From an uncultured Alphaproteobacteria bacterium (GTDB taxonomy: Bacteria; Pseudomonadota; Alphaproteobacteria; Rhizobiales; Aestuariivirgaceae): a stretch of 64,000 nt of DNA. Below, in pieces: positions 47,164-59,938 of this stretch (positions within the stretch are counted from its first letter, which is position 1; each line of letters opens with the position of its first letter). The notes below the pieces were generated by a model. It searched no databases. It was not told where the DNA came from and worked only from the letters and a program-made list of their open reading frames with translations. The stretch lies in contig CALMWF010000044.1 in the NCBI GenBank assembly GCA_937873445.1, positions 33,069 through 97,068 on the forward strand, in the 5' to 3' direction. Position numbers and translations under genes: made by a program.

Positions 47164-47292
47164 GTGTCGCACTAAAAAATGAAAGCGCACATCAAGTATA
47201 TGAAGGTTTCATGTCAATCTGCACAAGGAATGAGCACCATTGTGGCAACCCCAGGGCACGGCCGACCGCATTGCGGCAAAGTAGCGGCATCG

Positions 47293-47329
47293 GTTACCAA
47301 ATTGTAAACATATGAAAATGTGATATAAA
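47293..47329 (+). promoter_or_regulatory. AT-rich promoter/operator region of the DUF1127 gene
   Basis: GTTACCAAATTGTAAAC (47293-47309) is an imperfect 17-bp inverted repeat overlapping a TTGTAA and lying before a TATAAA (47324-47329). The 47164-47424 stretch is much more AT-rich than the rest of the window and holds no convincing gene. Confidence 0.4.
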
Positions 47330-47424
47330 AGCTGCCATGCGAAATTTGCATTGGTCTTTTTGCTGCATCGCACCTAGATACGGGGAGCAGAAAATGATTT
47401 GAGTAACGATTACAGGAATTGACC

Positions 47425-47574
47425 ATGTGGACCACTTTGAAAGCCCGTTATGCCCGTTGGCAGCGCTATCAGCGCACGCTGCATGAGCTGGAGAGCCTGT
47501 CGAGCCGCGATCTCGCCGACATCGGCATCGCCCGCGTCGACATTCCGCGCCTGGCGCGGGAATCGGTGCTCTGA
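47425..47574 (+). CDS. DUF1127 small basic protein
   Basis: 49 residues, basic, with the DUF1127 (YjiS-like) core LESLSSRDLADIGIAR followed by VDIPRLARE. No signal peptide. Small DUF1127 proteins of alphaproteobacteria are often stress-induced and some bind RNA or affect C1, phosphate or carbon metabolism; function here is not known. AGGA lies eight bases before ATG 47425. It has an unusually AT-rich upstream region and its own terminator, so it is an independently regulated unit. Confidence 0.85.
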   Translation: MWTTLKARYARWQRYQRTLHELESLSSRDLADIGIARVDIPRLARESVL

Positions 47575-47606
47575 ACCGGATTTGAAGGTCCGACCGGACC
47601 TTCGCA

Positions 47607-47640
47607 GGGGGGACAGGATGGCTCCATTCTGTCCCCTTTG
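47607..47640 (+). terminator. Intrinsic terminator of the DUF1127 gene
   Basis: GGGGACAGGATGG pairs with CCATTCTGTCCCC, then TTTG. A separate perfect hairpin, GAAGGTCC-GACC-GGACCTTC at 47584-47603, lies just before it. Confidence 0.75.
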
Positions 47641-47709
47641 CCTTGTCCGGCTGGCGCTTTAGCCATTGTTTATCGAATCACGCCAAGGTGCCGGGCCGGA
47701 GGCCCCGCC

Positions 47710-48321
47710 ATGGCATCGATCTATGATCTCAAGCCCCGCTTTCAGGACCTGCTGCGCCCGGTTTGTGACCGGCTGGCGCGGGACGGCATCACCGCCAATC
47801 AGGTCACTCTCGTTGCCCTCGTCCTTTCCATTCTCTATGGCGTGCTGATCTTTGCCAGCGGCGGCAGCCGGCTGTGGCTGTTCCTGCTGCCGGTGGTGCT
47901 GTTCCTGCGCATGGCGCTCAACGCCATTGACGGCATGCTGGCCCGCGAACACGGCCAGAAGTCACGGCTCGGGGCCATTCTTAACGAAGTGTCGGACGTG
48001 GTGGCCGACCAGGCGCTCTATCTGTCCTTTCTGGCGGTGCCGGGCCTGCCGCCCACGGCGGTGGCGGCGGCCGTCATCATGGCGGCGGCCAGCGAACTTG
48101 TCGGCGTGGTGGCCCAGACCATCGGCGCCTCGCGGCGCTATGACGGACCCATGGGCAAGAGCGACCGCGCCTTTGCCTTCGGCCTGCTTGGCTTCCTTCT
48201 GGGTCTGGGCCTTGCCCCCGGCTGGTGGAGCCACGTCTATCTCTGGATCGTGGCGTCGCTGGCCTCGGTCACGGTGGTGAACCGCGCCGCCAAGGCGCTG
48301 GCCGAGGGAGACGGTCGATGA
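47710..48321 (+). CDS. YnbA-like CDP-alcohol phosphatidyltransferase family protein
   Basis: 203 residues, about six helices. The CDP-alcohol motif reads N71-x2-D74-G75-x2-A78-R79-x8-G88-x3-N92-x3-D96: the first and third metal-binding aspartates are asparagine. I recall the same substitutions in E. coli YnbA, so this looks like a subfamily trait rather than damage. Whether such proteins transfer a phosphatidyl group is unproven. It opens a unit with a CdsA-like gene (4-bp overlap), a PlsC-like acyltransferase and a membrane protein. ATG 47710 chosen for family N-terminus. Confidence 0.82.
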   Translation: MASIYDLKPRFQDLLRPVCDRLARDGITANQVTLVALVLSILYGVLIFASGGSRLWLFLLPVVLFLRMALNAIDGMLAREHGQKSRLGAILNEVSDVVADQALYLSFLAVPGLPPTAVAAAVIMAAASELVGVVAQTIGASRRYDGPMGKSDRAFAFGLLGFLLGLGLAPGWWSHVYLWIVASLASVTVVNRAAKALAEGDGR

Positions 48322-49268
48322 GCGCCCTGGCCCAATGGCTGAACGTTCCGTTGCCGGTGTTCATAGCCATTCTCGCGGTCTATGGCATTCTGATCTTTGC
48401 CTCGCTCTTCATCCGCATCCTGCGGGCGCGGGGGGTTGAGGCGGGCGAGCTTCTGGCCCGCACCCGCAGCTGGTGGGTGATGGTGTCGCTGTTCACCGTC
48501 GCCGTCTTTCTCTACCGCCCGGCCTCGGCCATCTTTCTCGGCCTCATCTCCTATCTGGCGCTCAAGGAATATTTCTCCATCATCCCGACCCGCAAAATCG
48601 ACCGGGTGGTGGTGCTTCTGGCCTATCTCGCGGTGCCGGTGCAGTTCTGGTTTGCCTACCGCAATGACTATGGCCTGTTTTCCGTTTTCATTCCGGTGTG
48701 GATGTTTCTGGCGCTGCCCACGGTCATGGCCATCAAGGGTGAAACCGCAGGCTATCTCAAGTCGGTCGGCATCATGAGCTGGGGCCTGATGATGACCGTC
48801 TTCACCCTGTCGCACATGGCCTATCTGCTGTTCTCGGGCGATCAGGTGAATCCGGTGGCCAAGGGCGCGGGGCTGCTGTTCTTTCTGGTGTTCGTGGCGC
48901 AATTCAACGATGTGGCCCAGTTCACCTGGGGCAAGCTTTTCGGCCGCCACAAGATCACACCCCAGGTCAGCCCGAAAAAGACCTGGGAGGGTTTTTTGGG
49001 CGGGGTTGCCACCTCCATTGTCGTGGCGGGTCTGATCGGTCCCTTCCTCACCCCCATGGATTGGCGCTGGGCCGCCCTGTCGGGCGGCATCATTGCCGTG
49101 GCGGGCTTCCTTGGCGACATCACCGAAAGCGCCTTCAAGCGCGATCTCGGCGTCAAGGATGCTGGCAGCCTCATTCCCGGCCATGGCGGCATTCTCGACC
49201 GGGTCGACTCACTCACCTATGCCGCGCCGGTGTTCACCCATTTCCTGCGCTACTTCTTCTATCCCTGA
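48318..49268 (+). CDS. CdsA-like phosphatidate cytidylyltransferase (YnbB type)
   Basis: 316 residues, about eight membrane helices. The CdsA signature is complete: SAFKRDLGVKDAG followed by SLIPGHGGILDRVDS. Would make CDP-diacylglycerol from phosphatidate and CTP. The rplS-frr-uppS-cdsA context of the housekeeping cdsA is absent, and the pairing with a YnbA-like gene matches E. coli ynbAB, so this is probably a second, specialised enzyme. Overlaps the previous gene by 4 bp. Confidence 0.88.
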   Translation: MSALAQWLNVPLPVFIAILAVYGILIFASLFIRILRARGVEAGELLARTRSWWVMVSLFTVAVFLYRPASAIFLGLISYLALKEYFSIIPTRKIDRVVVLLAYLAVPVQFWFAYRNDYGLFSVFIPVWMFLALPTVMAIKGETAGYLKSVGIMSWGLMMTVFTLSHMAYLLFSGDQVNPVAKGAGLLFFLVFVAQFNDVAQFTWGKLFGRHKITPQVSPKKTWEGFLGGVATSIVVAGLIGPFLTPMDWRWAALSGGIIAVAGFLGDITESAFKRDLGVKDAGSLIPGHGGILDRVDSLTYAAPVFTHFLRYFFYP

Positions 49269-49277
49269 GGCGGGCCC

Positions 49278-49910
49278 ATGATTGCGCTGCTGCGCCGCCT
49301 GTTCTTTGCCGGTCCGGTCCGGCTGCTCATCCTGCTCATCATGGGGCTCAATGTGCGCGGGCGCGACCGGCTGCCCGCCAGCGGTCCCGCCATCATCGTC
49401 GCCAACCACAATTCGCACCTTGATACGCTGACGCTGATTTCGCTGATGCCGCCCGCGCTTCTGCCGCGCCTCCGGCCGGTGGCAGCGCTCGACTATTTCC
49501 TGAAGAACCGGGTGCTGGCGTGGTTTGCCCTCAACATCATCGGCATTCTGCCCATTGACCGGGCGGGCGGCGCCAATCCCCTGACCGGCAGCAACCGGGC
49601 GCTGGCGGAGGGGTCCATTCTCATTCTCTATCCGGAAGGCTCGCGCGGCCTGCCCGAACAGCGCAGCGCGTTCAAGCGCGGGGTGGCCCTGCTGGTGAAG
49701 GAAAACCCCGCCGTGCCGGTCATCCCGGTGTTCATGCACGGTCTGGGCAAGGCCCTGCCCAAGGGCACCAAACTGTTTGTGCCCTTTGTCTGTGATGTGT
49801 TCGTGGGGGCGCCAGTGCCATGGACGGGGGATGCCAGGAGCTACATGGCCGCCCTGACGGCCGCCATGGACGGGCTCGAGGCCGAGGGGCACTTTCCGCC
49901 ATGGGAATGA
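49278..49910 (+). CDS. PlsC-like 1-acylglycerol-3-phosphate acyltransferase
   Basis: 210 residues. Acyltransferase block I is NHNSHLD (His44, Asp49), block III is YPEGSRG near 118-124, and the N-terminus has one membrane helix. Makes phosphatidate or acylates another lysophospholipid. Nine bases after the CdsA-like gene; the downstream membrane-protein gene overlaps its end by 10 bp. The set acyltransferase, cytidylyltransferase, CDP-alcohol transferase forms a compact lipid pathway. Confidence 0.9.
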   Translation: MIALLRRLFFAGPVRLLILLIMGLNVRGRDRLPASGPAIIVANHNSHLDTLTLISLMPPALLPRLRPVAALDYFLKNRVLAWFALNIIGILPIDRAGGANPLTGSNRALAEGSILILYPEGSRGLPEQRSAFKRGVALLVKENPAVPVIPVFMHGLGKALPKGTKLFVPFVCDVFVGAPVPWTGDARSYMAALTAAMDGLEAEGHFPPWE

Positions 49911-50443
49911 TGGTGCTGGCCTTTTTCTGGGGCATGGCCGAGGCCAGCCTGTTTTTCATCGTGCCTGATGTGCTGGTCAGTCTTGTGGCGCTGCGCCGCG
50001 GGTGGCACCGGGGGGCCATGGTGGCGCTGGGGGCGGCCTTCGGCGCGCTTCTGGGCGGGGCCATCATGCTGGCATGGGCCAGCCGCGACCCGGCGGTGGC
50101 GGTGGCCGCTGTGGCGCTGGTGCCCAATATCTCCGACGCCATGATGGCCGGAGCCAGGGCTGACCTTGCAGCGCGCGGGGTCATGGCGCTGGCGGTGGGC
50201 GGCTTATCCGGCGTTCCCTACAAGATCTACGCCGTGGAAGCGCCGGGGCTTGGGTTGGCGCTACCGGTTCTTCTGGCCACCCTGCCGGTTCGGCTGGCGC
50301 GGTTTCTGGCGGTGGCGGCCGTGGCGGCGGGGGCGCGCCGCCTGCTGGAGGGGGCGCGGCTGGGGCCCGGGGCCCAAACCCTGGTGCTTCTGACCTTCTG
50401 GCTGGTCTTTTACCTGTGGTTCTTCCGGGTCATGCCGGAATAG
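49901..50443 (+). CDS. Small hydrophobic membrane protein, unknown
   Basis: 180 residues, about five membrane helices: FFWGMAEASLFFIVPDVL at the start, then GAAFGALLGGAIM and a GGLSGVPYKIYAVEAP segment. The last resembles part of VTT/DedA or YqaA-type proteins, which move phospholipids, but I cannot assign a family firmly. It overlaps the PlsC-like gene by 10 bp, so it is probably part of the lipid unit. Confidence 0.7.
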   Translation: MGMMVLAFFWGMAEASLFFIVPDVLVSLVALRRGWHRGAMVALGAAFGALLGGAIMLAWASRDPAVAVAAVALVPNISDAMMAGARADLAARGVMALAVGGLSGVPYKIYAVEAPGLGLALPVLLATLPVRLARFLAVAAVAAGARRLLEGARLGPGAQTLVLLTFWLVFYLWFFRVMPE

Positions 50444-50577
50444 GGCGCCTCATCCCATAGTCGCAAAGGCCGGGGTTTTTCAGCAGATTCAGCCCGCCTG
50501 GGCGGTGCGGCGGGGGCTTGCGACATTTGGCTGTTTTTCGGCCATTGCGAGTCCGATTTGACTGTGATACCGAGGCC

Positions 50578-50607
50578 GCGCGGGAGGCCCTGGGCCTCAT
50601 GCCGCGC
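50578..50607 (+). other. Leader hairpin of the atp operon
   Basis: GCGCGG/CCGCGC outer arms and GAGGC/GCCTC inner arms form a long hairpin 79-108 bp before atpH. No T run, so it is not a terminator; a TTGACT at 50558 just upstream may be a -35 but no good -10 follows. Confidence 0.4.
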
Positions 50608-50685
50608 ACGCGTTTTCCATGCGTGACTCCATCATTCAGAGAGCTGGTGCCAAGGGTGCCAGAGGCGGGCGACGAGAGCTGAACC

Positions 50686-51245
50686 GTGGCGAGCACTGAT
50701 CAAACCGTTTCCGGCGTGGCCGGACGATATGCCAACGCGCTGTTCGAACTGGCGCGCGAGGAAAAGTCCATCGACCGGGTGGCCAAGGATCTGGCTACGG
50801 TCAAGGCCCAGTTGGACGGCTCTGCCGATCTCCTGCGGCTGTTCACCCAGCCCTCCTTTACGGCCGAGGATCAGGCTTCGGTTCTGGCCGAACTGGTGAA
50901 AAAGCTCGGGCTGTCCGGCATGACCGGCAATTTTCTTCAGACCCTGGCCAAGAACCGCCGCCTGGCAGCGGCCGCCGACACCATTGCCGCCTTCCAGACA
51001 CTGGTGGCCCATGACAAGGGCGAGGTGACGGCCGAAGTCACCTCGGCGGAGAAACTCTCGGCCAAACAGGTTTCCGACCTCAAGGCGGCGCTGAAGCAGG
51101 CGCTCGGCCAGGAGGCCAGCATTTCGCTTGCGGTTGACCCGGCCATTCTTGGCGGTCTCATCATCAAGGTGGGGTCGCGGATGCTCGACAACTCGCTCAA
51201 AACCAAACTGCAAAATCTCAAGATTGCCATGAAGGGGACCGGCTA

Positions 51246-51246
<1 letters not shown>
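50686..51246 (+). CDS. atpH: F1 ATP synthase delta subunit
   Basis: Links F1 to the peripheral stalk. 186 residues: [16 protein letters not shown] and the C-terminal [21 protein letters not shown] are typical of delta/OSCP. GTG start at 50686 with GAGAG upstream. First gene of atpHAGDC; F0 genes are elsewhere, as in most alphaproteobacteria. Confidence 0.97.
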
Positions 51247-52775
<1,529 letters not shown>

Positions 52776-52792
52776 GTCTTGAAGGGGCTGAC

Positions 52793-55151
<2,359 letters not shown>

Positions 55152-55175
55152 GACACGCGAAAGCAGGTTTGAACC

Positions 55176-55571
55176 ATGGCCAGCCTTCACTTTGAACTCG
55201 TCTCTCCGGCCCGCGCCCTCTATTCGGGCGAGGTGGAGAGTGTCACCATTCCGGGCACGGAAGGCGACATGACGGTGATGCCCGCCCATGCGCCGGTGCT
55301 GGCCATGCTGAAGCCCGGCATCGTGACGGTGCGCAAGGGCTCCGGCGCCGACACCCGCATCTTCGTGCGCGGCGGCTTTGCCGAGGTCAATCCGCAGGGC
55401 CTGACGGTGCTGGCGGAAACGGCGCTGCCGGTGGAAGAACTGGATGCGGCGGCCATTGCCCAGCAGATCAAAAATGCCGAGGAAGACGTGGCCGACGCCA
55501 AGACCGACGAGAGCCGGCGCAAGGCCAGCGAAACGCTGGAGCATCTGAAGACATTGCAGGCCGCGCTGTAA
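55176..55571 (+). CDS. atpC: F1 ATP synthase epsilon subunit
   Basis: 131 residues. Beta-sandwich domain with LHFELVSPARALYSGEV and GTEGDMTVMPAHAP, then a short C-terminal helical hairpin that inhibits ATP hydrolysis. Last gene of the operon, followed by a strong terminator. Confidence 0.97.
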   Translation: MASLHFELVSPARALYSGEVESVTIPGTEGDMTVMPAHAPVLAMLKPGIVTVRKGSGADTRIFVRGGFAEVNPQGLTVLAETALPVEELDAAAIAQQIKNAEEDVADAKTDESRRKASETLEHLKTLQAAL

Positions 55572-55592
55572 CCATCAGCCTACGGAAAATTA

Positions 55593-55640
55593 TAGAGCGG
55601 ATGTTTTGATGCGATCAAAACGTCCGCTCTATTTTATTTT
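55593..55640 (+). terminator. Terminator/long inverted repeat after the atp operon
   Basis: Arms of 18 bases, TAGAGCGGATGTTTTGAT and its near-perfect complement (one mismatch), around a GCG loop, followed by TTTTATTTT. Such agagcgg-type palindromes are also dispersed in rhizobial genomes, so it may be a repeat used as a terminator. Confidence 0.85.
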
Positions 55641-55725
55641 GACGAGCCGCTTTTATGACTTTTTCCGGGTCCGTGAAAAGTCAGGCTGCTGTGAAGGCCC
55701 GCGGGATGAGCGCGGGCCTTTTGGT

Positions 55726-57201
55726 TTAATGCGAGCGGTTGGACAGTTCGCTCATCCAGCTTGGCCTGGCGCCGGGCTTGCGCCGGGGCGGCTGGTGGCC
55801 GCCCGGTTTGCGGGGTGCATGGCCGGCGGGCTTGGCGCCATGGCCAGCAGGCTTTGCCGCGTGGGCAGGCTTGTGGTCCGGCTGGCGCGGGGCATGGGCC
55901 GCCGGGGCATCACCACGGGCCTGACCTTCAGTGCGGGTCTGGCCCTTGCGGTGGGGCTTGGGTGCTGGCCTGCCGTCTGACGGTTTGCCGCGCCGGGCGG
56001 GGTGAACGGTCTTCTTCTCCTTGCCCAGGGGTTGCCAGCCATGGGCGGGCGCCAGGCTCGCCACGTTCTTCAGGCCCAGCGCGTGCTCCCTGACCGGCAC
56101 CGACTGGCGGATGGTGCGCTCGATGTCGCGCAGCAGGGCGCGCTCTTCCGGGTTGCAGAAGGCAATGGCATCGCCATCGGCACCGGCGCGGGCGGTGCGG
56201 CCAATGCGGTGAACATATTGCTCGGGCACGAAGGGCAGATCGTAATTGATGACATGCGACACCTGATCGATGTCGAGGCCACGGGCGGCGATGTCGGTGG
56301 CCACCAGAACCAGAATCTTGCCCTGCTTGAAACCGGCAAGGGCGCGCTCGCGGTTGCCCTGACTCTTGTTGCCGTGAATGGCCGCAGCGGTGAAGCCCTC
56401 CCTGGACAGGTGCTTCATCACCTTGTCGGCACCATGCTTGGTGCGGGTGAACACCAGGGTGCGCGTCATGTTGTTGTCCTTGAGCAGTTCGGCTAGAAGC
56501 CGGGGCTTCATCGCCTGATCGACATGAATGACGCTTTGGTTCACACGCTCGGCGGTGGTGGCCACGGGCGCCACCTGCACCTTGACGGGATCACGCAGCA
56601 GGCCATCGGCCAGGGTGGCGATCTCCTTCGGCATGGTGGCAGAGAAGAACAGGCTTTGACGGTTCTTCGGCAGGGCCGCAGTGATCTTGCGGATGTCGTG
56701 AATGAAGCCGAGGTCGAGCATCTGGTCGACCTCATCGAGGACCAGCACCTCCACCTGCGCCAGCGACAGGGCCTTGCGCTCCATCAGGTCGCGCAGGCGG
56801 CCCGGCGTGGCGACGACAACATCAATGCCGCCGTTCAGCACAGCCATCTGCTTGCCGATGGAGACACCGCCGAACACCACCAGCCGGGAAAATTTAACAA
56901 AGCGGCCATAGGCCTTGAAGCTGTCACCGATCTGGGTAGCGAGTTCGCGGGTGGGCGCCAGCACCAGCACGCGGCACTGGTTGCGCGCCGGCCGCTGCGG
57001 GTTCTTGGCCAGATGCTCCAGAATGGGCAGCGCGAAGGCCGCGGTCTTGCCGGTGCCGGTCTGGGCAATGCCGAGCAGGTCGCGGCCCTGCAGCAGCGGC
57101 GGAATCGCCTGGGCCTGAATGGGGGTCGGGGTTTCATAGCCTTCCTGGGCCAGGGCCTTGAGCAGCGGCTGGGAGAGGGCAAGGTCGGTAAAATGAGTCA
57201 T
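55726..57201 (-). CDS. DEAD-box ATP-dependent RNA helicase, RhlE type, with DEVD motif
   Basis: 491 residues: Q-motif, Walker A AQTGTGKT (46-53), PTRELA, TPGR, SAT, ARGLD and [10 protein letters not shown]. Motif II reads D156-E-V-D instead of DEAD. After about residue 370 the tail is basic and Pro/His/Lys/Gly-rich, as in RhlE proteins, likely binding RNA non-specifically. ATG 57201 gives the family N-terminus [14 protein letters not shown] 5' leader of about 180 bases separates it from a probable promoter, as is common for cold-regulated helicases. Confidence 0.93.
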   Translation of the reverse strand: MTHFTDLALSQPLLKALAQEGYETPTPIQAQAIPPLLQGRDLLGIAQTGTGKTAAFALPILEHLAKNPQRPARNQCRVLVLAPTRELATQIGDSFKAYGRFVKFSRLVVFGGVSIGKQMAVLNGGIDVVVATPGRLRDLMERKALSLAQVEVLVLDEVDQMLDLGFIHDIRKITAALPKNRQSLFFSATMPKEIATLADGLLRDPVKVQVAPVATTAERVNQSVIHVDQAMKPRLLAELLKDNNMTRTLVFTRTKHGADKVMKHLSREGFTAAAIHGNKSQGNRERALAGFKQGKILVLVATDIAARGLDIDQVSHVINYDLPFVPEQYVHRIGRTARAGADGDAIAFCNPEERALLRDIERTIRQSVPVREHALGLKNVASLAPAHGWQPLGKEKKTVHPARRGKPSDGRPAPKPHRKGQTRTEGQARGDAPAAHAPRQPDHKPAHAAKPAGHGAKPAGHAPRKPGGHQPPRRKPGARPSWMSELSNRSH

Positions 57202-57388
57202 GGTTTCTTTCGTCCGGACGCGGAATGGAGCGCCCACCTGTCCGGTGCCCGCGGGGCCATGGGGCCACGCAAGGCGGAGGGGCGCTCAAACAGCCCAACG
57301 TGAAAGGATGTTCAGGGAAGGCCGCTCTGGAAAGGCAGAAGGTTCTGCATCACGTTTTTCGGTGCAAGAGAGCGGCAGCGATGGGCGG

Positions 57389-57417
57389 CATATGGGGGTT
57401 CACGGATGAAAAGTCAA
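57389..57417 (-). promoter_or_regulatory. Probable promoter of the helicase gene
   Basis: On the minus strand TTGACT (57417-57412), 17 bases, CATATG (57394-57389). It starts nine bases before the end of the HAD gene and predicts a long helicase leader. Confidence 0.5.
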
Positions 57418-57425
57418 TAGCGGGG

Positions 57426-58082
57426 TCAAAGACCCTTCAGCAGCGGCGGCAGTGCCGCCATGTCATGAAACACGGCGCGCGCCCCCGCCGCCTTCAGTGC
57501 CCCGCCATGCTGCAGCCCGTGCGGGTGGGTACCAGTGAAGCCGATGACCCGGCAACCGGCGCGGAAGGCGGCGGTGACACCGGTGACGCTGTCCTCGATC
57601 ACCAGACAGTCACGCGGGGCAACGCCCGCCTTTTCCGCCGCCCGCAGGTAAATATCGGGGGCGGGCTTGCCGTCGCGCACTTCCTCATAGGTGGTGATGC
57701 GACCGTCAAAGAAATCCTGAAGGCCGGTCAGGGCGAGCGCCACCACCACGCGGTCGCGCGGAGAATTGGAGGCAATGGCCGGACGCCCCGCCAGACCGGC
57801 AAGCACGGCGCGCACGCCGGGCACCTCCTGCAAATGCTGCTGATAGAGTTCGAGCAGAAGCTGGTCCTTCTCGGTGCGCAGGGTCGGGGGCAGTTTGCGG
57901 CCGATGTCGTGTTCAATGCGCGCCTGCATGGCCTCGAAGGTGAGGCCGACGAAGCGCTTGTGGGCTTCGGCAGCGGTGATGGCAATGCCGTGACGGGCCA
58001 GCAGCTCCACATCGGCGCGCATGGACAGCGGCTCCGAGTCCACCAGAACGCCGTCGCAATCAAAGATGATGTGCTGGATCAT
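57426..58082 (-). CDS. HAD-superfamily (IA) phosphatase
   Basis: 218 residues. Motif I FDCDGVLVDSE (nucleophile Asp8), motif II SNSPRD, motif III lysine in GKPAPDIYL, motif IV VIEDSVTGV. Resembles YieH/phosphoglycolate-phosphatase-like sugar or nucleotide phosphatases; substrate not assignable. Same strand as rppH, 77 bp downstream. Confidence 0.9.
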   Translation of the reverse strand: MIQHIIFDCDGVLVDSEPLSMRADVELLARHGIAITAAEAHKRFVGLTFEAMQARIEHDIGRKLPPTLRTEKDQLLLELYQQHLQEVPGVRAVLAGLAGRPAIASNSPRDRVVVALALTGLQDFFDGRITTYEEVRDGKPAPDIYLRAAEKAGVAPRDCLVIEDSVTGVTAAFRAGCRVIGFTGTHPHGLQHGGALKAAGARAVFHDMAALPPLLKGL

Positions 58083-58159
58083 GGGCGCAAGCTTAGGCCG
58101 TCATGGCGGGCGTGTGCGGGCTATTTCGGTTTATCCGCAGCACGGTGAAGGCGGCCTCT

Positions 58160-58657
58160 TCAGCGGCCAAGATGGCGGAAGTGCGGGATGACGGCGGCAT
58201 AGACTTCACGCTTGAACGGCACGATCAGGTCGAGCAGCGCATCCATGTGAACCCAGCGCCACTGGTCAAACTCCTGCTTGTGGCCGGGTGGTGCCAGATC
58301 AATTTCGGTTTCCTCACCGGTGAAACGGGCGGCAAACCACTTCTGCTTCTGGCCACGCCAGCGGCCATTCCACGATTTGCCGATGAGATGGTCGGGCAGG
58401 TCATAGGTGAACCAGCCCGGCGCTTCGGCAATGATGGTGGCGGAGGTGACGGCGGTTTCCTCGTGCAGTTCGCGCAGCGCCGCGCGGGCAGGGTCTTCAT
58501 CACTGTCAATGCCGCCCTGGGGCATCTGCCACCACTTGCCGGTGCCCTCGTCATTCTTTTTCTGAAAGCGCCGCCCGATCCAGACCAGGCCTTCGGAGTT
58601 CAGCAGCATGATGCCCACGCAGGGGCGGTAGGCGGTGATTTCAGGATGAACAACCAT
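58160..58657 (-). CDS. rppH: RNA 5'-pyrophosphohydrolase
   Basis: Removes pyrophosphate from mRNA 5' ends to start decay. 165 residues, Nudix box at about 48-70 (GGIDSDEDP...LRELHEETAV), KWWQMPQGGI and QKQKWFAARFTG, typical of the RppH/IalA group. Eight bases after the polysaccharide deacetylase gene, same strand. The order ctpA-deacetylase-rppH is conserved in rhizobia. Confidence 0.95.
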   Translation of the reverse strand: MVVHPEITAYRPCVGIMLLNSEGLVWIGRRFQKKNDEGTGKWWQMPQGGIDSDEDPARAALRELHEETAVTSATIIAEAPGWFTYDLPDHLIGKSWNGRWRGQKQKWFAARFTGEETEIDLAPPGHKQEFDQWRWVHMDALLDLIVPFKREVYAAVIPHFRHLGR

Positions 58658-58665
58658 GGGCTTTC

Positions 58666-59868
58666 TCAGCTGCGGCGGCCCTTGAACACGGCACTGACCG
58701 GCACCAGCACGATGCCGCGTTCACGCGCGCCCTCGGCCCATTGTTTCACCGTGTCAATGGTGACTTCAAGGCCGGAGCCGGTGGCAATGGCAAAACCATT
58801 GGCGCGCGCCTGACCCTCCACCAGTTCAAGCTGGGCGGTGATGGCTTCCGGCGTGGCATTGGCATCCAGCACAATGTCGGCGCGCCGGGTCTGGGCGTTG
58901 GTGACCTTGGCCACGGTGGCGCGCGAGGAGATGGGCACCGAGCCGTCCTCCAGGAAATACAGCCCGCGCTGGCGGGTTTCGGTGAGAACCGCCCGCAGCG
59001 GCTTTGGCGCATTCATGAAGCGCCCGCCCATGTAATTGACGAGGCCGGTGTAGCCGGAGAAGCGCGTCATGTGCCAGCGCAACGCCTGATTGTTGGCAAT
59101 GTCGCTGCCTTCGGCCATGAGGGTCTGCGGGCCGGGGTTGTTGGCCGGAAAGCCCAGCGGCTCCATGGGCACCTGCAGCATCACCTCATGGCCCTGGGCG
59201 CGGGCCTTGTTGACCTGGTCCTGCAACTGGTCGCCATAGGGCGCGAAGGCAAAGGTCACTTCGCCGGGCAGGTTGCGGCTGGCGCTCAGGGTCAAATCCC
59301 TGTTCAAACCCATGCCGCCGAGAAGAATGGCAACCTTGGGACTGTCGGATTGCACGATCCCCATGGGTGTGGTGCGGGCATAGACATCGGCGGGGCGCTT
59401 GCCGTTGTCGGCCACACGCGGCAGCGTGCCCATGGCGGATTGTTCGGCGACCGCCGCGATGGGCGCGGGCTTGAGGGCGCGTTTCGGGGTCACAATAATG
59501 GCCGCGTCCTGCTGATAGGTGTCCTGCTCCACCGGCGGCTCGATGGTGACGGCGCTGTTGTCGGCGGGGGCCGGGGCAATGCTCACCGCTTCACCCACCT
59601 GTTCCTGGGCCGGGCTTGCGGCTTGCTCTTCAGGCTCGGGTGCGGGATCGGTGGCGGCGGTCTGCAATTCCTCCAGCGGCGGAATGGCCACGGTGATGAT
59701 GGGTTCGCCGGCAAAGGGGTGGGGCTTGCTCACCAGCCAGGCGCTCATTCCGGAAAAACCGGCCAGGGCCAGAACCGACGCCACCACCAGGCCATTGGGC
59801 CTGATGGCCCACAGGCGCTGGCCCAGATGGCGCTTCCGCAATGGCTGTCTCAACTCGTCCCGGCGCAT
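58666..59868 (-). CDS. Divergent polysaccharide deacetylase family protein
   Basis: 400 residues. One N-terminal membrane helix (about 28-50), a Pro/Ala/Glu-rich periplasmic linker to about 150, then the YibQ-type divergent deacetylase domain: KVAILLGGMGLNRD, VTFAFAPYGDQL, GHEVMLQVPMEPLGFP and YFLEDGSV. Probably acts on cell-wall glycans; activity of the family is uncertain. ATG 59868 is preferred; a TTG seven codons upstream is possible. A TTAA-N7-TTAA box lies 56-70 bp upstream. Confidence 0.92.
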   Translation of the reverse strand: MRRDELRQPLRKRHLGQRLWAIRPNGLVVASVLALAGFSGMSAWLVSKPHPFAGEPIITVAIPPLEELQTAATDPAPEPEEQAASPAQEQVGEAVSIAPAPADNSAVTIEPPVEQDTYQQDAAIIVTPKRALKPAPIAAVAEQSAMGTLPRVADNGKRPADVYARTTPMGIVQSDSPKVAILLGGMGLNRDLTLSASRNLPGEVTFAFAPYGDQLQDQVNKARAQGHEVMLQVPMEPLGFPANNPGPQTLMAEGSDIANNQALRWHMTRFSGYTGLVNYMGGRFMNAPKPLRAVLTETRQRGLYFLEDGSVPISSRATVAKVTNAQTRRADIVLDANATPEAITAQLELVEGQARANGFAIATGSGLEVTIDTVKQWAEGARERGIVLVPVSAVFKGRRS

Positions 59869-59923
59869 GCCCCGTCGATCCCGATTCAATCCCGAATCTT
59901 CAGCGCATTTGAAACGGCAAGCG

Positions 59924-59938
59924 TTAACGGCTCATTAA
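59924..59938. promoter_or_regulatory. CtrA-type binding site
   Basis: TTAA-CGGCTCA-TTAA, an exact TTAA-N7-TTAA match to the CtrA consensus, followed by a further TTAA at 59944. It is upstream of a cell-envelope gene next to envC and ctpA. Confidence 0.55.

Noticed and set aside
47214..47435. 73-codon minus-strand frame before the DUF1127 gene
   Set aside because: No ribosome site or family resemblance and it covers the likely promoter of the DUF1127 gene.
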